Shown one piece after another: positions 1-9,358 of a stretch of 15,967 nt of DNA. Position 1 is the stretch's first letter, and each line of letters begins with the position of its first letter. The stretch is from assembly GCA_938008575.1 (NCBI GenBank), contig CALLKB010000070.1, positions 1-15,967 on the forward strand, in the 5' to 3' direction. The stretch comes from an uncultured Cytophagaceae bacterium (lineage in GTDB: Bacteria; Bacteroidota; Bacteroidia; Cytophagales; Spirosomataceae). A model generated the notes under the pieces. The model was not told where the DNA came from. It worked only from the letters and a program-made list of their open reading frames with translations, and searched no databases. A program made the position numbers and the translations under genes.

Positions 1-822
1 AGGTGACATCTTCTCAAATCGCTGGAAAACCCGGTTGAAATACGACAAACTCTCGAAGCCACATTCAAAGCAACATTCCGTCACGTTCTTGTCTTGCAAG
101 AGTAATTGTTTGGCGTAATTAATCCGATAACGATTCACAAAATCTGTATAAGTGAGGTGCGTCGTTTTCTTGATGTAGCGGCAAAAAGCTGGGACCGTCA
201 AACTCACCTCGGAGGCCATCGCTTCCGTATCGATCTTGTCCTGAAAATGTTTCTCGACGTATTGATGAATCCGTGCCATGCGTTCCTGTTGTTTCAAGAC
301 AGCCTGGCTGGCAATCGGTCGGACGTTTAATGAAATGGCATCCGTACTCTCGGCCAAAATTTGGAAGATCTGCAACAACTCCACAAACTGGTCAAAGCGC
401 GCAAGGCTTGGAATTTTCTTCATGCGCGCCCCCACCAGACGCTTGGTGTCTCCATCAAAAGCCAAACCCGATTGCGCGCGCTCCATTAATTGTTGGACCG
501 TTTGCATCTCAGGAACCAAGCCCAAACTCGTCCGGAAATAATCCGGCGGAAATTGAATCACGACCGTTTCCACGCGGGTTTTAGCCCCGTAATCAAAATT
601 CAAATGGGGAATATTCGAACCAATTAATGCCAAATCCGATTCATAATAGGTCGAAACATGATCCCCAATGTGTCGAATTCCGCGCTCCGCCTCCACATAG
701 ACCAATTCGATTTCTGGGTGAAAATGCCAATAAAATACTTCGTTGAGCTGCGGCGTCAGCAACAAGCGAAACGAACTCTCCGAATCGGGTTGAATCTGTT
801 CTAATTTTAATTTCATTGACAT
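1..822 (-). CDS. AraC-family transcriptional regulator, C-terminus cut by window edge
   Basis: My translation of the minus strand from ATG at 822 is open for 274 codons to base 1, so the gene is partial and lacks its stop. A second in-frame ATG lies two codons in. Residues about 15-95 form a cupin-like sensor domain with the motif HFHPEIEL (33-40). The C-terminal part is an AraC DNA-binding domain: a first helix-turn-helix near 195-214, and a second one with GFESLSYFNRVF followed by MSP at 255-274, a close match to the family signature. Only about 15-25 residues are likely missing. It is divergent from the dioxygenase gene at 949, so that gene is the natural regulatory target (inference). The ligand is unknown; a cupin N-terminus suggests a small molecule such as a sugar or organic acid. 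Confidence 0.93.
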   Translation of the reverse strand, partial: MSMKLKLEQIQPDSESSFRLLLTPQLNEVFYWHFHPEIELVYVEAERGIRHIGDHVSTYYESDLALIGSNIPHLNFDYGAKTRVETVVIQFPPDYFRTSLGLVPEMQTVQQLMERAQSGLAFDGDTKRLVGARMKKIPSLARFDQFVELLQIFQILAESTDAISLNVRPIASQAVLKQQERMARIHQYVEKHFQDKIDTEAMASEVSLTVPAFCRYIKKTTHLTYTDFVNRYRINYAKQLLLQDKNVTECCFECGFESLSYFNRVFQRFEKMSP

Positions 823-895
823 AAATCTGTCTGATTTAAACCCAATATATCCATAAATATCAATACAGTGCAAATAGTTGTCAATAAGGCATTAA

Positions 896-923
896 TTGGC
901 AAGTCATAAAATGTAGAGATTTG
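896..923 (+). promoter_or_regulatory. Weak candidate Bacteroidota promoter for the dioxygenase gene
   Basis: GAGATTTG at 916-923 differs from the TAnnTTTG -7 consensus by one base. Its end lies 25 bp before the ATG at 949, the same distance seen at the clear promoters in this window. TTG at 896-898 could serve as the -33 element with a 17-bp spacer. A sub-consensus promoter between divergent genes would fit activation by the neighbouring AraC protein, but this is inference. No convincing -7 element was found for the AraC gene on the other strand. Confidence 0.35.
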
Positions 924-948
924 TCAAAAGAATTTAACCTTACCCGCT

Positions 949-1905
949 ATGCAAAACGAAACCATGATTCCGAACAATGCGCATTATGACATTCCCGGAA
1001 ATCCGTCGACTGCTAAAAGCAGCCAATTATCCTTAAACAATCGCACAAATGGTGAAGCCTTGCGCGTGTTGAGCGAGGAAGATTGGGAATTTTGGAAAAC
1101 CAACGGCTATATCGTCATCAAACAAGCCGTTCCACGCGAACAGGCGCTGGAGACAGCCAAATTCCTTTGGGAATTCGAAGAAAAAGATCCTAATGATCCG
1201 AGTACCTGGTATACAGCTCCACGAGCAGAAATGAAAATGAAGGAGTTGGGAGGAACGGGCATGGTGGAGTGCTACAACAATCAGCATCTTTGGAATAACC
1301 GACAAATGCAACGCGTATATGATGCCTTTGTGGACATCTGGGGGACGGAAAAGTTATGGGTGACGATCGATCGCGCGAATTTAAATTTCCCGATCCGACC
1401 TGGCCACGAATACAAAGCATTCATTCACTGGGACTACGATCCAGAAACTAAACCCGTTCAAGTCCAAGGCGTATTAGCGCTTGTGGACCAAACAGACGAA
1501 AATATGGGCGGATTCCAATGCATCCCGGAATTATTTAGAAACTACGATACTTGGAAATTAACACAACCCGAAAACCGTGATCGTTTCAAACCAGACACGA
1601 CGGGCTTCACGCCAACCAAAGTTAAAATGGAGGCTGGCGATTTATTAATTTTCAACAGCCTTCAACCCCACGGTATTCGAGCGAATAACAGCGATAAAGT
1701 ACGCTGTGCCCAATACATTTCCATGATGCCGGCTGAGGAGGATAATGCAGCTTTGCGCGAATGGCGCGTGAATTCCTGGAAAAACCGCATCGCTCCAGAA
1801 GGCTATGCCTTCCCGGGTGACCCACGCAACTGGGAACAAACCAAATATGATACTGCCAAACTCAATCCTTTGGGAGAAAAAATCCTCGGACTAAGCAAGT
1901 GGTAA
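949..1905 (+). CDS. Phytanoyl-CoA dioxygenase (PhyH) family Fe(II)/2-oxoglutarate oxygenase
   Basis: This 318-residue cytosolic protein has no signal peptide. It fits the PhyH family of double-stranded beta-helix oxygenases, which couple 2-oxoglutarate decarboxylation to hydroxylation of a substrate. The iron-binding triad is visible: His160 and Asp162 in FIHWDYDP, and the distal His241 in LQPHGIRAN. Arg252, eleven residues further, is placed to hold the 2-oxoglutarate carboxylate. The length is normal for the family. The first ~35 residues are polar and poorly conserved-looking, and ATG at 964 is an alternative start. ATG 949 is preferred because a -7-like element lies 25 bp before it. The substrate cannot be read from the sequence: bacterial members act on many small molecules besides phytanoyl-CoA. 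The gene stands alone between a divergent AraC regulator and a terminator. Confidence 0.85.
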   Translation: MQNETMIPNNAHYDIPGNPSTAKSSQLSLNNRTNGEALRVLSEEDWEFWKTNGYIVIKQAVPREQALETAKFLWEFEEKDPNDPSTWYTAPRAEMKMKELGGTGMVECYNNQHLWNNRQMQRVYDAFVDIWGTEKLWVTIDRANLNFPIRPGHEYKAFIHWDYDPETKPVQVQGVLALVDQTDENMGGFQCIPELFRNYDTWKLTQPENRDRFKPDTTGFTPTKVKMEAGDLLIFNSLQPHGIRANNSDKVRCAQYISMMPAEEDNAALREWRVNSWKNRIAPEGYAFPGDPRNWEQTKYDTAKLNPLGEKILGLSKW

Positions 1906-1911
1906 TGAAAA

Positions 1912-1938
1912 GGCTCAAGAAATCTTGAGCCTTTTTTG
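1912..1938 (+). terminator. Intrinsic terminator after the dioxygenase gene
   Basis: The perfect inverted repeat GGCTCAAGA / TCTTGAGCC (1912-1920 and 1923-1931) is followed directly by a run of T's (1932-1937). It starts 6 bp after the stop codon of the dioxygenase gene and separates it from the AraC gene at 2028. Confidence 0.92.
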
Positions 1939-1995
1939 TTTGATTTATATAAACATCTATTTGAATATTGTATAGAATAACTGGCTTCTCGCTCA

Positions 1996-2003
1996 TACCT
2001 TTG
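1996..2003 (+). promoter_or_regulatory. Bacteroidota -7 element (TACCTTTG) for the second AraC gene
   Basis: TACCTTTG is a perfect match to TAnnTTTG and ends 24 bp before the ATG at 2028. There is no good -33 TTTG at the usual 17-23 bp spacing; the nearest TTG (1968-1970) is 25 bp away. This would give a very short leader. Confidence 0.65.
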
Positions 2004-2027
2004 TTTGATTAATCCATAAATAAGCAC

Positions 2028-3930
<1,903 letters not shown>

Positions 3931-3948
3931 AATTTTATCCTATTTCAC

Positions 3949-3968
3949 GTACGAGAATCGTACCTTTG
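3949..3968 (+). promoter_or_regulatory. Promoter with overlapping palindromic operator candidate
   Basis: A perfect -7 element, TACCTTTG (3961-3968), ends 23 bp before the ATG at 3992. A perfect inverted repeat, GTACGA-gaa-TCGTAC (3949-3963), covers its first three bases. A bound dimeric repressor would block the -7 region. No matching repeat was seen elsewhere in the window, so the regulator is unknown. The gene downstream therefore probably has its own transcript despite lying only 61 bp behind the reductase. Confidence 0.6.
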
Positions 3969-3991
3969 CATCTTCTTCTGAAAAACCAATC

Positions 3992-4753
3992 ATGAAATTA
4001 ATTATATCAATCTGTTTGATCTTACTCGTGCAATTCACGATTTTGGCTGAAACAGCAACAGATTCCACCAAGAAAGAAATCCAATTCGCAACCTCTACCT
4101 TAATCACCAATAACGGAATTTCCATCATCCCCATTTTTACCTTGGGAAAACCCGCTGCGATCATCAACTTTACCGTAGGACGCAAATTGACTTTTGAACC
4201 GGAATTCCGCCTTTCTTTGGAAGGCAAACCTTGGTCTTTCATCTATTGGTTTCGCTACAAATTAGCCAAAACGCCCAAATTTACTTGGAGTGTGGGAGCC
4301 CATCCTGCAATCATTTTCAAGACCATTCCCGTGACAATTAATGGAAACAACGAAGAGGTATTACGTGCTCAACGCTTTTTGGCAGCCGAAATGTCTCAAA
4401 ATTACCGCTTCAATAAACACCTAAATCTTGGCTTCTACTACCTAGTAGGCGCAGGAAGTGTGGAAAACAAAACCAAACCTACAAACCTGTTGACCTTGCG
4501 CGGCGGATACAATAACATTGACTTAGGCAAAGGGTTTTTAGCGGGTGTAAATTCCCAATTGATTTACTTGTTTACCAATGGCGAAGAAGGATCTTATGTC
4601 AACGCCACATTTACGTTGACGCATAAGACGAGTCCTGTCACGCTTTCGTATTTTTACAATCAACCGATTAATTCCGCGATTACCGGTGGAAAAGATCCGG
4701 TCTGGAATGTGGGGGCAACCTATGCCTTCAATAAAATGTTTAGCATGAAATAA
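3992..4753 (+). CDS. Exported protein of unknown function, probable outer-membrane beta-barrel
   Basis: I do not recognise this 253-residue protein. It begins with a clear Sec signal peptide (Lys2, a hydrophobic core at about 3-18, and a likely cleavage after ILA at 19). The mature part has no cysteine-lipobox, no long hydrophobic helices and no catalytic motif. It shows many short stretches of alternating polar and aromatic or hydrophobic residues, such as FIYWFRYKL, LNLGFYYLVGAG, YVNATFTLTH and VTLSYFYNQ, as expected of membrane beta-strands. A small outer-membrane barrel of 8-12 strands is the best guess. The C-terminus (AFNKMFSMK) does not end in the classical aromatic residue. It is followed by a bidirectional terminator and preceded by its own palindrome-covered promoter. 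Confidence 0.8.
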   Translation: MKLIISICLILLVQFTILAETATDSTKKEIQFATSTLITNNGISIIPIFTLGKPAAIINFTVGRKLTFEPEFRLSLEGKPWSFIYWFRYKLAKTPKFTWSVGAHPAIIFKTIPVTINGNNEEVLRAQRFLAAEMSQNYRFNKHLNLGFYYLVGAGSVENKTKPTNLLTLRGGYNNIDLGKGFLAGVNSQLIYLFTNGEEGSYVNATFTLTHKTSPVTLSYFYNQPINSAITGGKDPVWNVGATYAFNKMFSMK

Positions 4754-4783
4754 AAAAAGCCCGGCTACTACACCGGGCTTTTT
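4754..4783. terminator. Bidirectional terminator between convergent genes
   Basis: An 11-bp perfect stem, AAAAAGCCCGG / CCGGGCTTTTT, surrounds an 8-base loop (4765-4772). A T-run lies on the 3' side in either direction. It sits in the 33-bp gap between the exported-protein gene (plus) and the carboxylesterase gene (minus) and would stop transcription from both. Confidence 0.92.
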
Positions 4784-4786
4784 CAA

Positions 4787-6424
4787 TTAACCTAAGGCTT
4801 TTCGAGCCTGGCCATCTGGGTTATTAACGAGCGAGCACTGATCATCTAAAATCATCGTCTCCCCGTTTGCCTTCGTATAAGGTTTCCAATTCGGTAAGCC
4901 TCCTCCATTGGGATTACCCGTTTTGACAAAGTTCAAAAAGGACTTTGCCATTTTAGTGGATAAGGCCCGAGGGCGTTTGCCTCCTCCGGTATGCGTCAAC
5001 ATCAAGTCGGTGTTATAAAACCAAAAACAAATATCATCGCAATGGAACGCACGCATACGACCATCGAATAGAGGTGGCTGCCAGCCGAACCAAGAAACAT
5101 ACACGGGCGCTTTGCCTTGTGAGAATTTCGCATCCGCCGCCGCGATAGCACCTTTCCGATTTGAGTTAATCATCGCCCAAATTTCAATCGGTTTCGCATT
5201 TGGGAAGTTTTGATGGAAGGCCTCCACAATAGCCGCCGACTGGTCGGCAAAGCGTGGTTTAATTTTGTCAACTACCCCCGCAATGGTTATCAATTCCAAA
5301 CTCGCATCTGTACGCGATGGACTGAACTCGTGGAATGTCGTATTGATGATCAACGGAATATCCGCGGAGAAGTGGTTCGGGTCACTAAAGAACGGTTGGT
5401 CGTTCATCGTAACACCATCCGCCACAGGTGAAAATCCACCTCGCGTAATGCCCATTTTCTTCGCCTCTTCATTCATTTTCTCCACGGCGCGAGACGTAAT
5501 ATCAATGTATTGTCGCCAAGGAATTTGTTGGAGCTTCTCAATTTCACCATCTTTCAAACCCGCCTCTTCCATGACCTTTACACCTAGCTTTTCTGCGTAT
5601 TCTTTATTAACCCCACCCAAGGACGATCCAGACAATGCAACCGCTTTGTGAAACAATCCTTTGGCAGAAGGCATATTCATCAACGAAGTAACCTTAGCTC
5701 CTCCGCCAGATTGCCCAATGATGGTCACATTACCTGCATCTCCACCAAAATGTGCGATGTTGTTTTTGACCCATTCTAATGCCGCAACCATATCTAAATT
5801 CCCCACATTTCCTGAATGTGGATGGCCACCTGCCGCCTTAAGATGCGAATATCCAAAGGGTCCCAATCGGTGATTAATTGATACAAAAACGACATTGCCC
5901 AAACGGGAAATATTTTCGCCATGATAGCCATCTTGCTCAATTGCATTTCCGTTGGTAAATCCACCACCATGCAACCAGACGATCACAGGACGCTTACTCG
6001 AATCAATCGCCGGAGTCCATACGTTCAAGCGCAAACAATCTTCGGATACATCATCGTAATTCCAATGATCGACAAAAGAAGCATAAGCATTCGAATAACG
6101 CTTCTCCATGATTTGCGGAGCGGTATTTCCCCACCAAACACAAGGTTTAATCTCCGACCAAGCAGCCGGTTTTTGCGGGGGCATAAACCGATTTTTCCCA
6201 CTTGTATCCGCACCATAAGGAATTCCCAAAAACTGATTAATTCCACGCAAAATAAATCCACGTACCTTGCCATATTCGGTTTGTGCTACAGCGATTTGGT
6301 CGCCCACGAATAAGACTTGATCGTCTGTACTCGCCGCCACGGAACTTGTCATTTGTTTCCCCACACTAAGTGAGGCTGCTCCCAATCCCAAGGATTGTAT
6401 AAAATTTCTGCGATTTGATTTCAT
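4787..6424 (-). CDS. Tat-exported type-B carboxylesterase
   Basis: This 545-residue alpha/beta-hydrolase of the carboxylesterase type-B family hydrolyses carboxylic esters outside the cytoplasm. The N-terminus NRRNFIQSLGLGAASLSVG is a twin-arginine export signal. The oxyanion-hole motif HGGGF is at 152-156, and the nucleophile is Ser239 in GQSGG. The likely remaining triad members are Glu366 (TTFHEFS) and His461 (AFHCDD). The start at 6424 was chosen because the Tat signal begins there; the longer in-frame start at 6478 would overlap the upstream gene by 40 bp. It follows the PVC-type cytochrome gene with a 14-bp gap, so the two form an operon. Substrate unknown: acetylated or methyl-esterified sugars are plausible given the neighbour (inference). 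The nucleophile elbow reads GQSGG rather than the commoner GESAG. Confidence 0.9.
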   Translation of the reverse strand: MKSNRRNFIQSLGLGAASLSVGKQMTSSVAASTDDQVLFVGDQIAVAQTEYGKVRGFILRGINQFLGIPYGADTSGKNRFMPPQKPAAWSEIKPCVWWGNTAPQIMEKRYSNAYASFVDHWNYDDVSEDCLRLNVWTPAIDSSKRPVIVWLHGGGFTNGNAIEQDGYHGENISRLGNVVFVSINHRLGPFGYSHLKAAGGHPHSGNVGNLDMVAALEWVKNNIAHFGGDAGNVTIIGQSGGGAKVTSLMNMPSAKGLFHKAVALSGSSLGGVNKEYAEKLGVKVMEEAGLKDGEIEKLQQIPWRQYIDITSRAVEKMNEEAKKMGITRGGFSPVADGVTMNDQPFFSDPNHFSADIPLIINTTFHEFSPSRTDASLELITIAGVVDKIKPRFADQSAAIVEAFHQNFPNAKPIEIWAMINSNRKGAIAAADAKFSQGKAPVYVSWFGWQPPLFDGRMRAFHCDDICFWFYNTDLMLTHTGGGKRPRALSTKMAKSFLNFVKTGNPNGGGLPNWKPYTKANGETMILDDQCSLVNNPDGQARKALG

Positions 6425-6438
6425 AGAATATAGGTTGT

Positions 6439-9177
6439 TTATTTTAGTCCATAAATTTTTACTTGGCGCATAGACCACGGAATCTCGTCGGCTACTTTCG
6501 CAATACTTTCCACTAATTTTAAGCGGACAAATTTCGTTTTGACTTGGTCAAAACTCACGACGTTATCCCCTTCTCTTCCTTTGTAATTCGCCACGTGTGT
6601 ATTCCAAGTTAAACCATCCAATGAGGTTTCGATTTGCATAAGTCGAGGATAGGTCGGTATCATCGTAGGTGCTGCACCCGGAACCGGTTTAGCCGGACGT
6701 TTGAATATAGAGGATGAACTGAAGTGGAATTCCGACAAATTCATCGACTGCGGAAATTCAATCTGATACCACATGTCTTTAGCTTGTGTAATGCCGGTCG
6801 ACCAGCCTTCGTAATTCGTCGCACTGCGCGGGGATGCATTTCCACCTACACGCGTAGAAACCGTATTACTCGCGCTGAATTTCCAAGCAGCATCTGCCGG
6901 AAACTCCTTAGGCACTTGACTCATGAGGGCTTCAAATTTATACATCGAAGATTGCTTGGCCGTCTTCGCCCGTATCGCCGCAACTTGTTGGGCCGTCACA
7001 AACGACGCATCATTCGACAAACCACTACGGATATACGAAACGACATCAGCGATCCATTGGTCCGACTGCTCTTTCATCGGTTGCATCATCCCGCCAGCAT
7101 AATTCTTCCCTTCGACTGCTCCATCCAAACCGTGCAATAACACGCGCACCGCATATTCGGGATGTGACTGAATGCGGAAACTTCCTGCCAAAGCTGGGGC
7201 TAAGAGTTTATTGTTACCCGCTGATTTTCCCATACCGTCATTGCCATGGCATTGTGAGCAAAGTTCGGCAAAAACCAATTCGCCACGTGCCAAAATTTCT
7301 TTTTGGTCCTTACTCAATTCTGTTCCATTAAATGGCCCGTTTTGACGAGGCTTAGGAGGCGTGATTGTTTGCTCGCCAACCAGTTTTACACCACCCGAAG
7401 GATGCTTGGCTATACTCGCTTTGACCTGTGTTTCTAAATCCGGCGCTTTCACAAATTTCGCAGAAAAAATCGCCTGCATAGCAACTTCCGGATCAGCATC
7501 CAACATACTTTTTTCGTACATCGAAGCAAAAGACTTATCCCCTGCTTTGTACAAAGTTTCTGAAGCTTTAAGCGCCTGGATGCGGATACGAGGATTTGCA
7601 TCTGTGCCTAATTTTTGAACCACACTAGCTGGCAATTCCCCGAGACCTTCAAGCGTCCAAAGCGCATGGATTCGACCATTGATCGACGAGCCTTGTAAGG
7701 CCATTTGCTTCAAAGCGGGCACGACAGATTTGTCTTTACGTAATACTAAAACTTGCTGCGCCATATCTTGCCACCAGCCATTCGGATGATTTAGGTAGCT
7801 CACGAGTTTCGCAGATTTTTCATCATACATACGTGCAGGCTTCTTATCCCGTTCTTTCCCATCATAAGTAATGCGCCAAATCCGACCAAGTCCCACGACT
7901 TTGTCCAAACGATATTGATCAATTTTCAAACGCAAATAAGAGTCTTTGGGCGTCCATTGTCCTTCCTGTATAATCCCATGGTACATATCCACAATGTACA
8001 TGGTTCCGTCGGGGGCCGTGGCCATATCCACCGGACGAAATAAGGGATCCGTTGATTTTAAAAATTCCGACTTTTGGTCTTGATACACATTATGTAAGGT
8101 CGTCAAACCCTCCTTCACAACGGGATTGATTTGTCGGACAATCCGCGCCACAGGTTCCCCGTAAAACAACTGCCCACGTAAAGATGCAGGTAAGCGATCT
8201 CCGCGATATATATCATTTCCCGCGGAACCAGTTACGCGATTTAGCGAACCATCGGGTTGGCGAATTTCATCCATTCCGCCCTGCATGTCGGCAACTTTAA
8301 CCGCCGCACCATACGGAACTTCAAAGCCTTTCGCGAGCTCATTAGGCACATCAAAATTTCCATATTGGATGGGAAATTGGAAGTACGATGGAACCCCTGA
8401 GGCCCCACCTTGAAACCATAATTTACCATTATCATCTTGACTAATTCCCCATTGTGCCCGATTCGCGCCGGTCTTTTCTCGGATGATTCCATTGGGCGTT
8501 TCGCGAATCCGGAAGGCATTGACGGTACTGTAAAGCCAATTATCCATTCCATAAAACAAGAAGGCTTGTTGGTGTTCCACATTCCCCGAACGGCCATATT
8601 TCGTCGTAAAAAGCTCTTTTTTATCTGCCTTTCCATCGCCATTCGTATCCGTGTATTTGTAGATATTATCCGCATCAGACTCCATCGTCAAAACAGCATC
8701 TTTGCCATAAGGCAACACAAAACGCGGAAAAATAAGTTTATCGACAAAGGTCGTCCCGGTCTCATAGACACCATCGTTATTTTTATCTTCCCAGCGGGAG
8801 ATCCGACTGATGGGTTCGAGTTCGTTTTTGGAATCTGCATCCAACATATACGAACGAAGTTCTAGGACGTACATCCTGCCATTGCCGTCAAATACAATTT
8901 CGCCGGGTTGTTGGATGGCAGGCTCCGTTAATACCGGTTGAATTTTATAGCCAGGAGGCAATTGAAATCGTTTGGCTTCTTCTTCCACGGAGAATGGTTG
9001 GATTGGATCTTTGGGTGAAAGGTCGATTCCCTTCCAGTTTTCGTCGTTCGGGTCCACACCTGCAGGAATTCGCAACGTATCTAGGGTTCTTGTAATATCA
9101 GAAAGTGGTTGTTTGGCAGCACTCAAGGCCATCAAAAGGCCCAAGCCTAGCAGGCCAAAAGATAAAATTCGTTTCAT
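6439..9177 (-). CDS. PVC-type heme-binding protein: beta-propeller, HEAT-like repeats, cytochrome c and discoidin-like domain
   Basis: This 912-residue secreted or envelope protein has a signal peptide (MKRILSFGLLGLG, hydrophobic to about residue 20). Residues ~65-440 form a sorbosone/glucose-dehydrogenase-like beta-propeller with PPGYKIQPVLTEP and two calcium-type loops (DKNNDG at ~131, DTNGDGKAD at ~177). Residues ~450-590 look like HEAT-type helical repeats. A cytochrome c domain follows with heme motif CSQCH (640-644); the axial Met is probably in GGMMQPM (~695-701). Residues ~755-912 resemble an F5/8-type discoidin fold. This order matches the TIGR02604-like 'membrane-bound dehydrogenase' proteins of Planctomycetes, Verrucomicrobia and Bacteroidota. 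It probably oxidises or binds a carbohydrate-like substrate and passes electrons through heme c. The ATG at 9177 was chosen; the longer frame begins with TTG at 9198. First gene of an operon with the esterase. Confidence 0.9.
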   Translation of the reverse strand: MKRILSFGLLGLGLLMALSAAKQPLSDITRTLDTLRIPAGVDPNDENWKGIDLSPKDPIQPFSVEEEAKRFQLPPGYKIQPVLTEPAIQQPGEIVFDGNGRMYVLELRSYMLDADSKNELEPISRISRWEDKNNDGVYETGTTFVDKLIFPRFVLPYGKDAVLTMESDADNIYKYTDTNGDGKADKKELFTTKYGRSGNVEHQQAFLFYGMDNWLYSTVNAFRIRETPNGIIREKTGANRAQWGISQDDNGKLWFQGGASGVPSYFQFPIQYGNFDVPNELAKGFEVPYGAAVKVADMQGGMDEIRQPDGSLNRVTGSAGNDIYRGDRLPASLRGQLFYGEPVARIVRQINPVVKEGLTTLHNVYQDQKSEFLKSTDPLFRPVDMATAPDGTMYIVDMYHGIIQEGQWTPKDSYLRLKIDQYRLDKVVGLGRIWRITYDGKERDKKPARMYDEKSAKLVSYLNHPNGWWQDMAQQVLVLRKDKSVVPALKQMALQGSSINGRIHALWTLEGLGELPASVVQKLGTDANPRIRIQALKASETLYKAGDKSFASMYEKSMLDADPEVAMQAIFSAKFVKAPDLETQVKASIAKHPSGGVKLVGEQTITPPKPRQNGPFNGTELSKDQKEILARGELVFAELCSQCHGNDGMGKSAGNNKLLAPALAGSFRIQSHPEYAVRVLLHGLDGAVEGKNYAGGMMQPMKEQSDQWIADVVSYIRSGLSNDASFVTAQQVAAIRAKTAKQSSMYKFEALMSQVPKEFPADAAWKFSASNTVSTRVGGNASPRSATNYEGWSTGITQAKDMWYQIEFPQSMNLSEFHFSSSSIFKRPAKPVPGAAPTMIPTYPRLMQIETSLDGLTWNTHVANYKGREGDNVVSFDQVKTKFVRLKLVESIAKVADEIPWSMRQVKIYGLK

Positions 9178-9299
9178 AGGTTTAGTATTTGAGGTCAATC
9201 TCAGAATGAAAGAACAATTTAATGTCCTGATTTACAACTATTTTTAGACAAAATAGAAAATAACTGAGACGAACCGTAGGCTATCCCGTAGATTTGGAT

Positions 9300-9336
9300 C
9301 ACCATTTTTTATCCCCATGAAATGGTGGTAATTTTG
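9300..9336 (+). promoter_or_regulatory. Promoter and inverted-repeat operator candidate for the MFS gene
   Basis: A perfect -7 element, TAATTTTG (9329-9336), ends 22 bp before the ATG at 9359. Immediately upstream is a perfect 8-bp inverted repeat, CACCATTT (9300-9307) and AAATGGTG (9320-9327), with a 12-base spacer. The left arm covers the expected -33 position and the right arm abuts the -7 box, as for a repressor operator. The rest of the 9178-9358 spacer shows no other clear element for the divergent cytochrome gene. Confidence 0.55.
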
Positions 9337-9358
9337 CAGGCTAATTAAGCTTCCTATA

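Noticed and set aside
106..584. Three plus-strand open frames at the left edge
   Set aside because: They lie antisense to the AraC gene, whose minus-strand translation is open throughout and clearly matches the family.
6425..6478. An 18-codon extension of the carboxylesterase to ATG 6478
   Set aside because: It would overlap the upstream cytochrome gene by 40 bp and put residues before a well-formed Tat signal.
8241..8675. A 144-codon open frame on the minus strand
   Set aside because: It is a shifted-frame shadow inside the cytochrome gene, rich in Met and Arg with no recognisable domain.
9178..9198. A TTG start for the PVC-type cytochrome, seven codons upstream
   Set aside because: ATG at 9177 directly begins a normal signal peptide; the extra residues add nothing recognisable.
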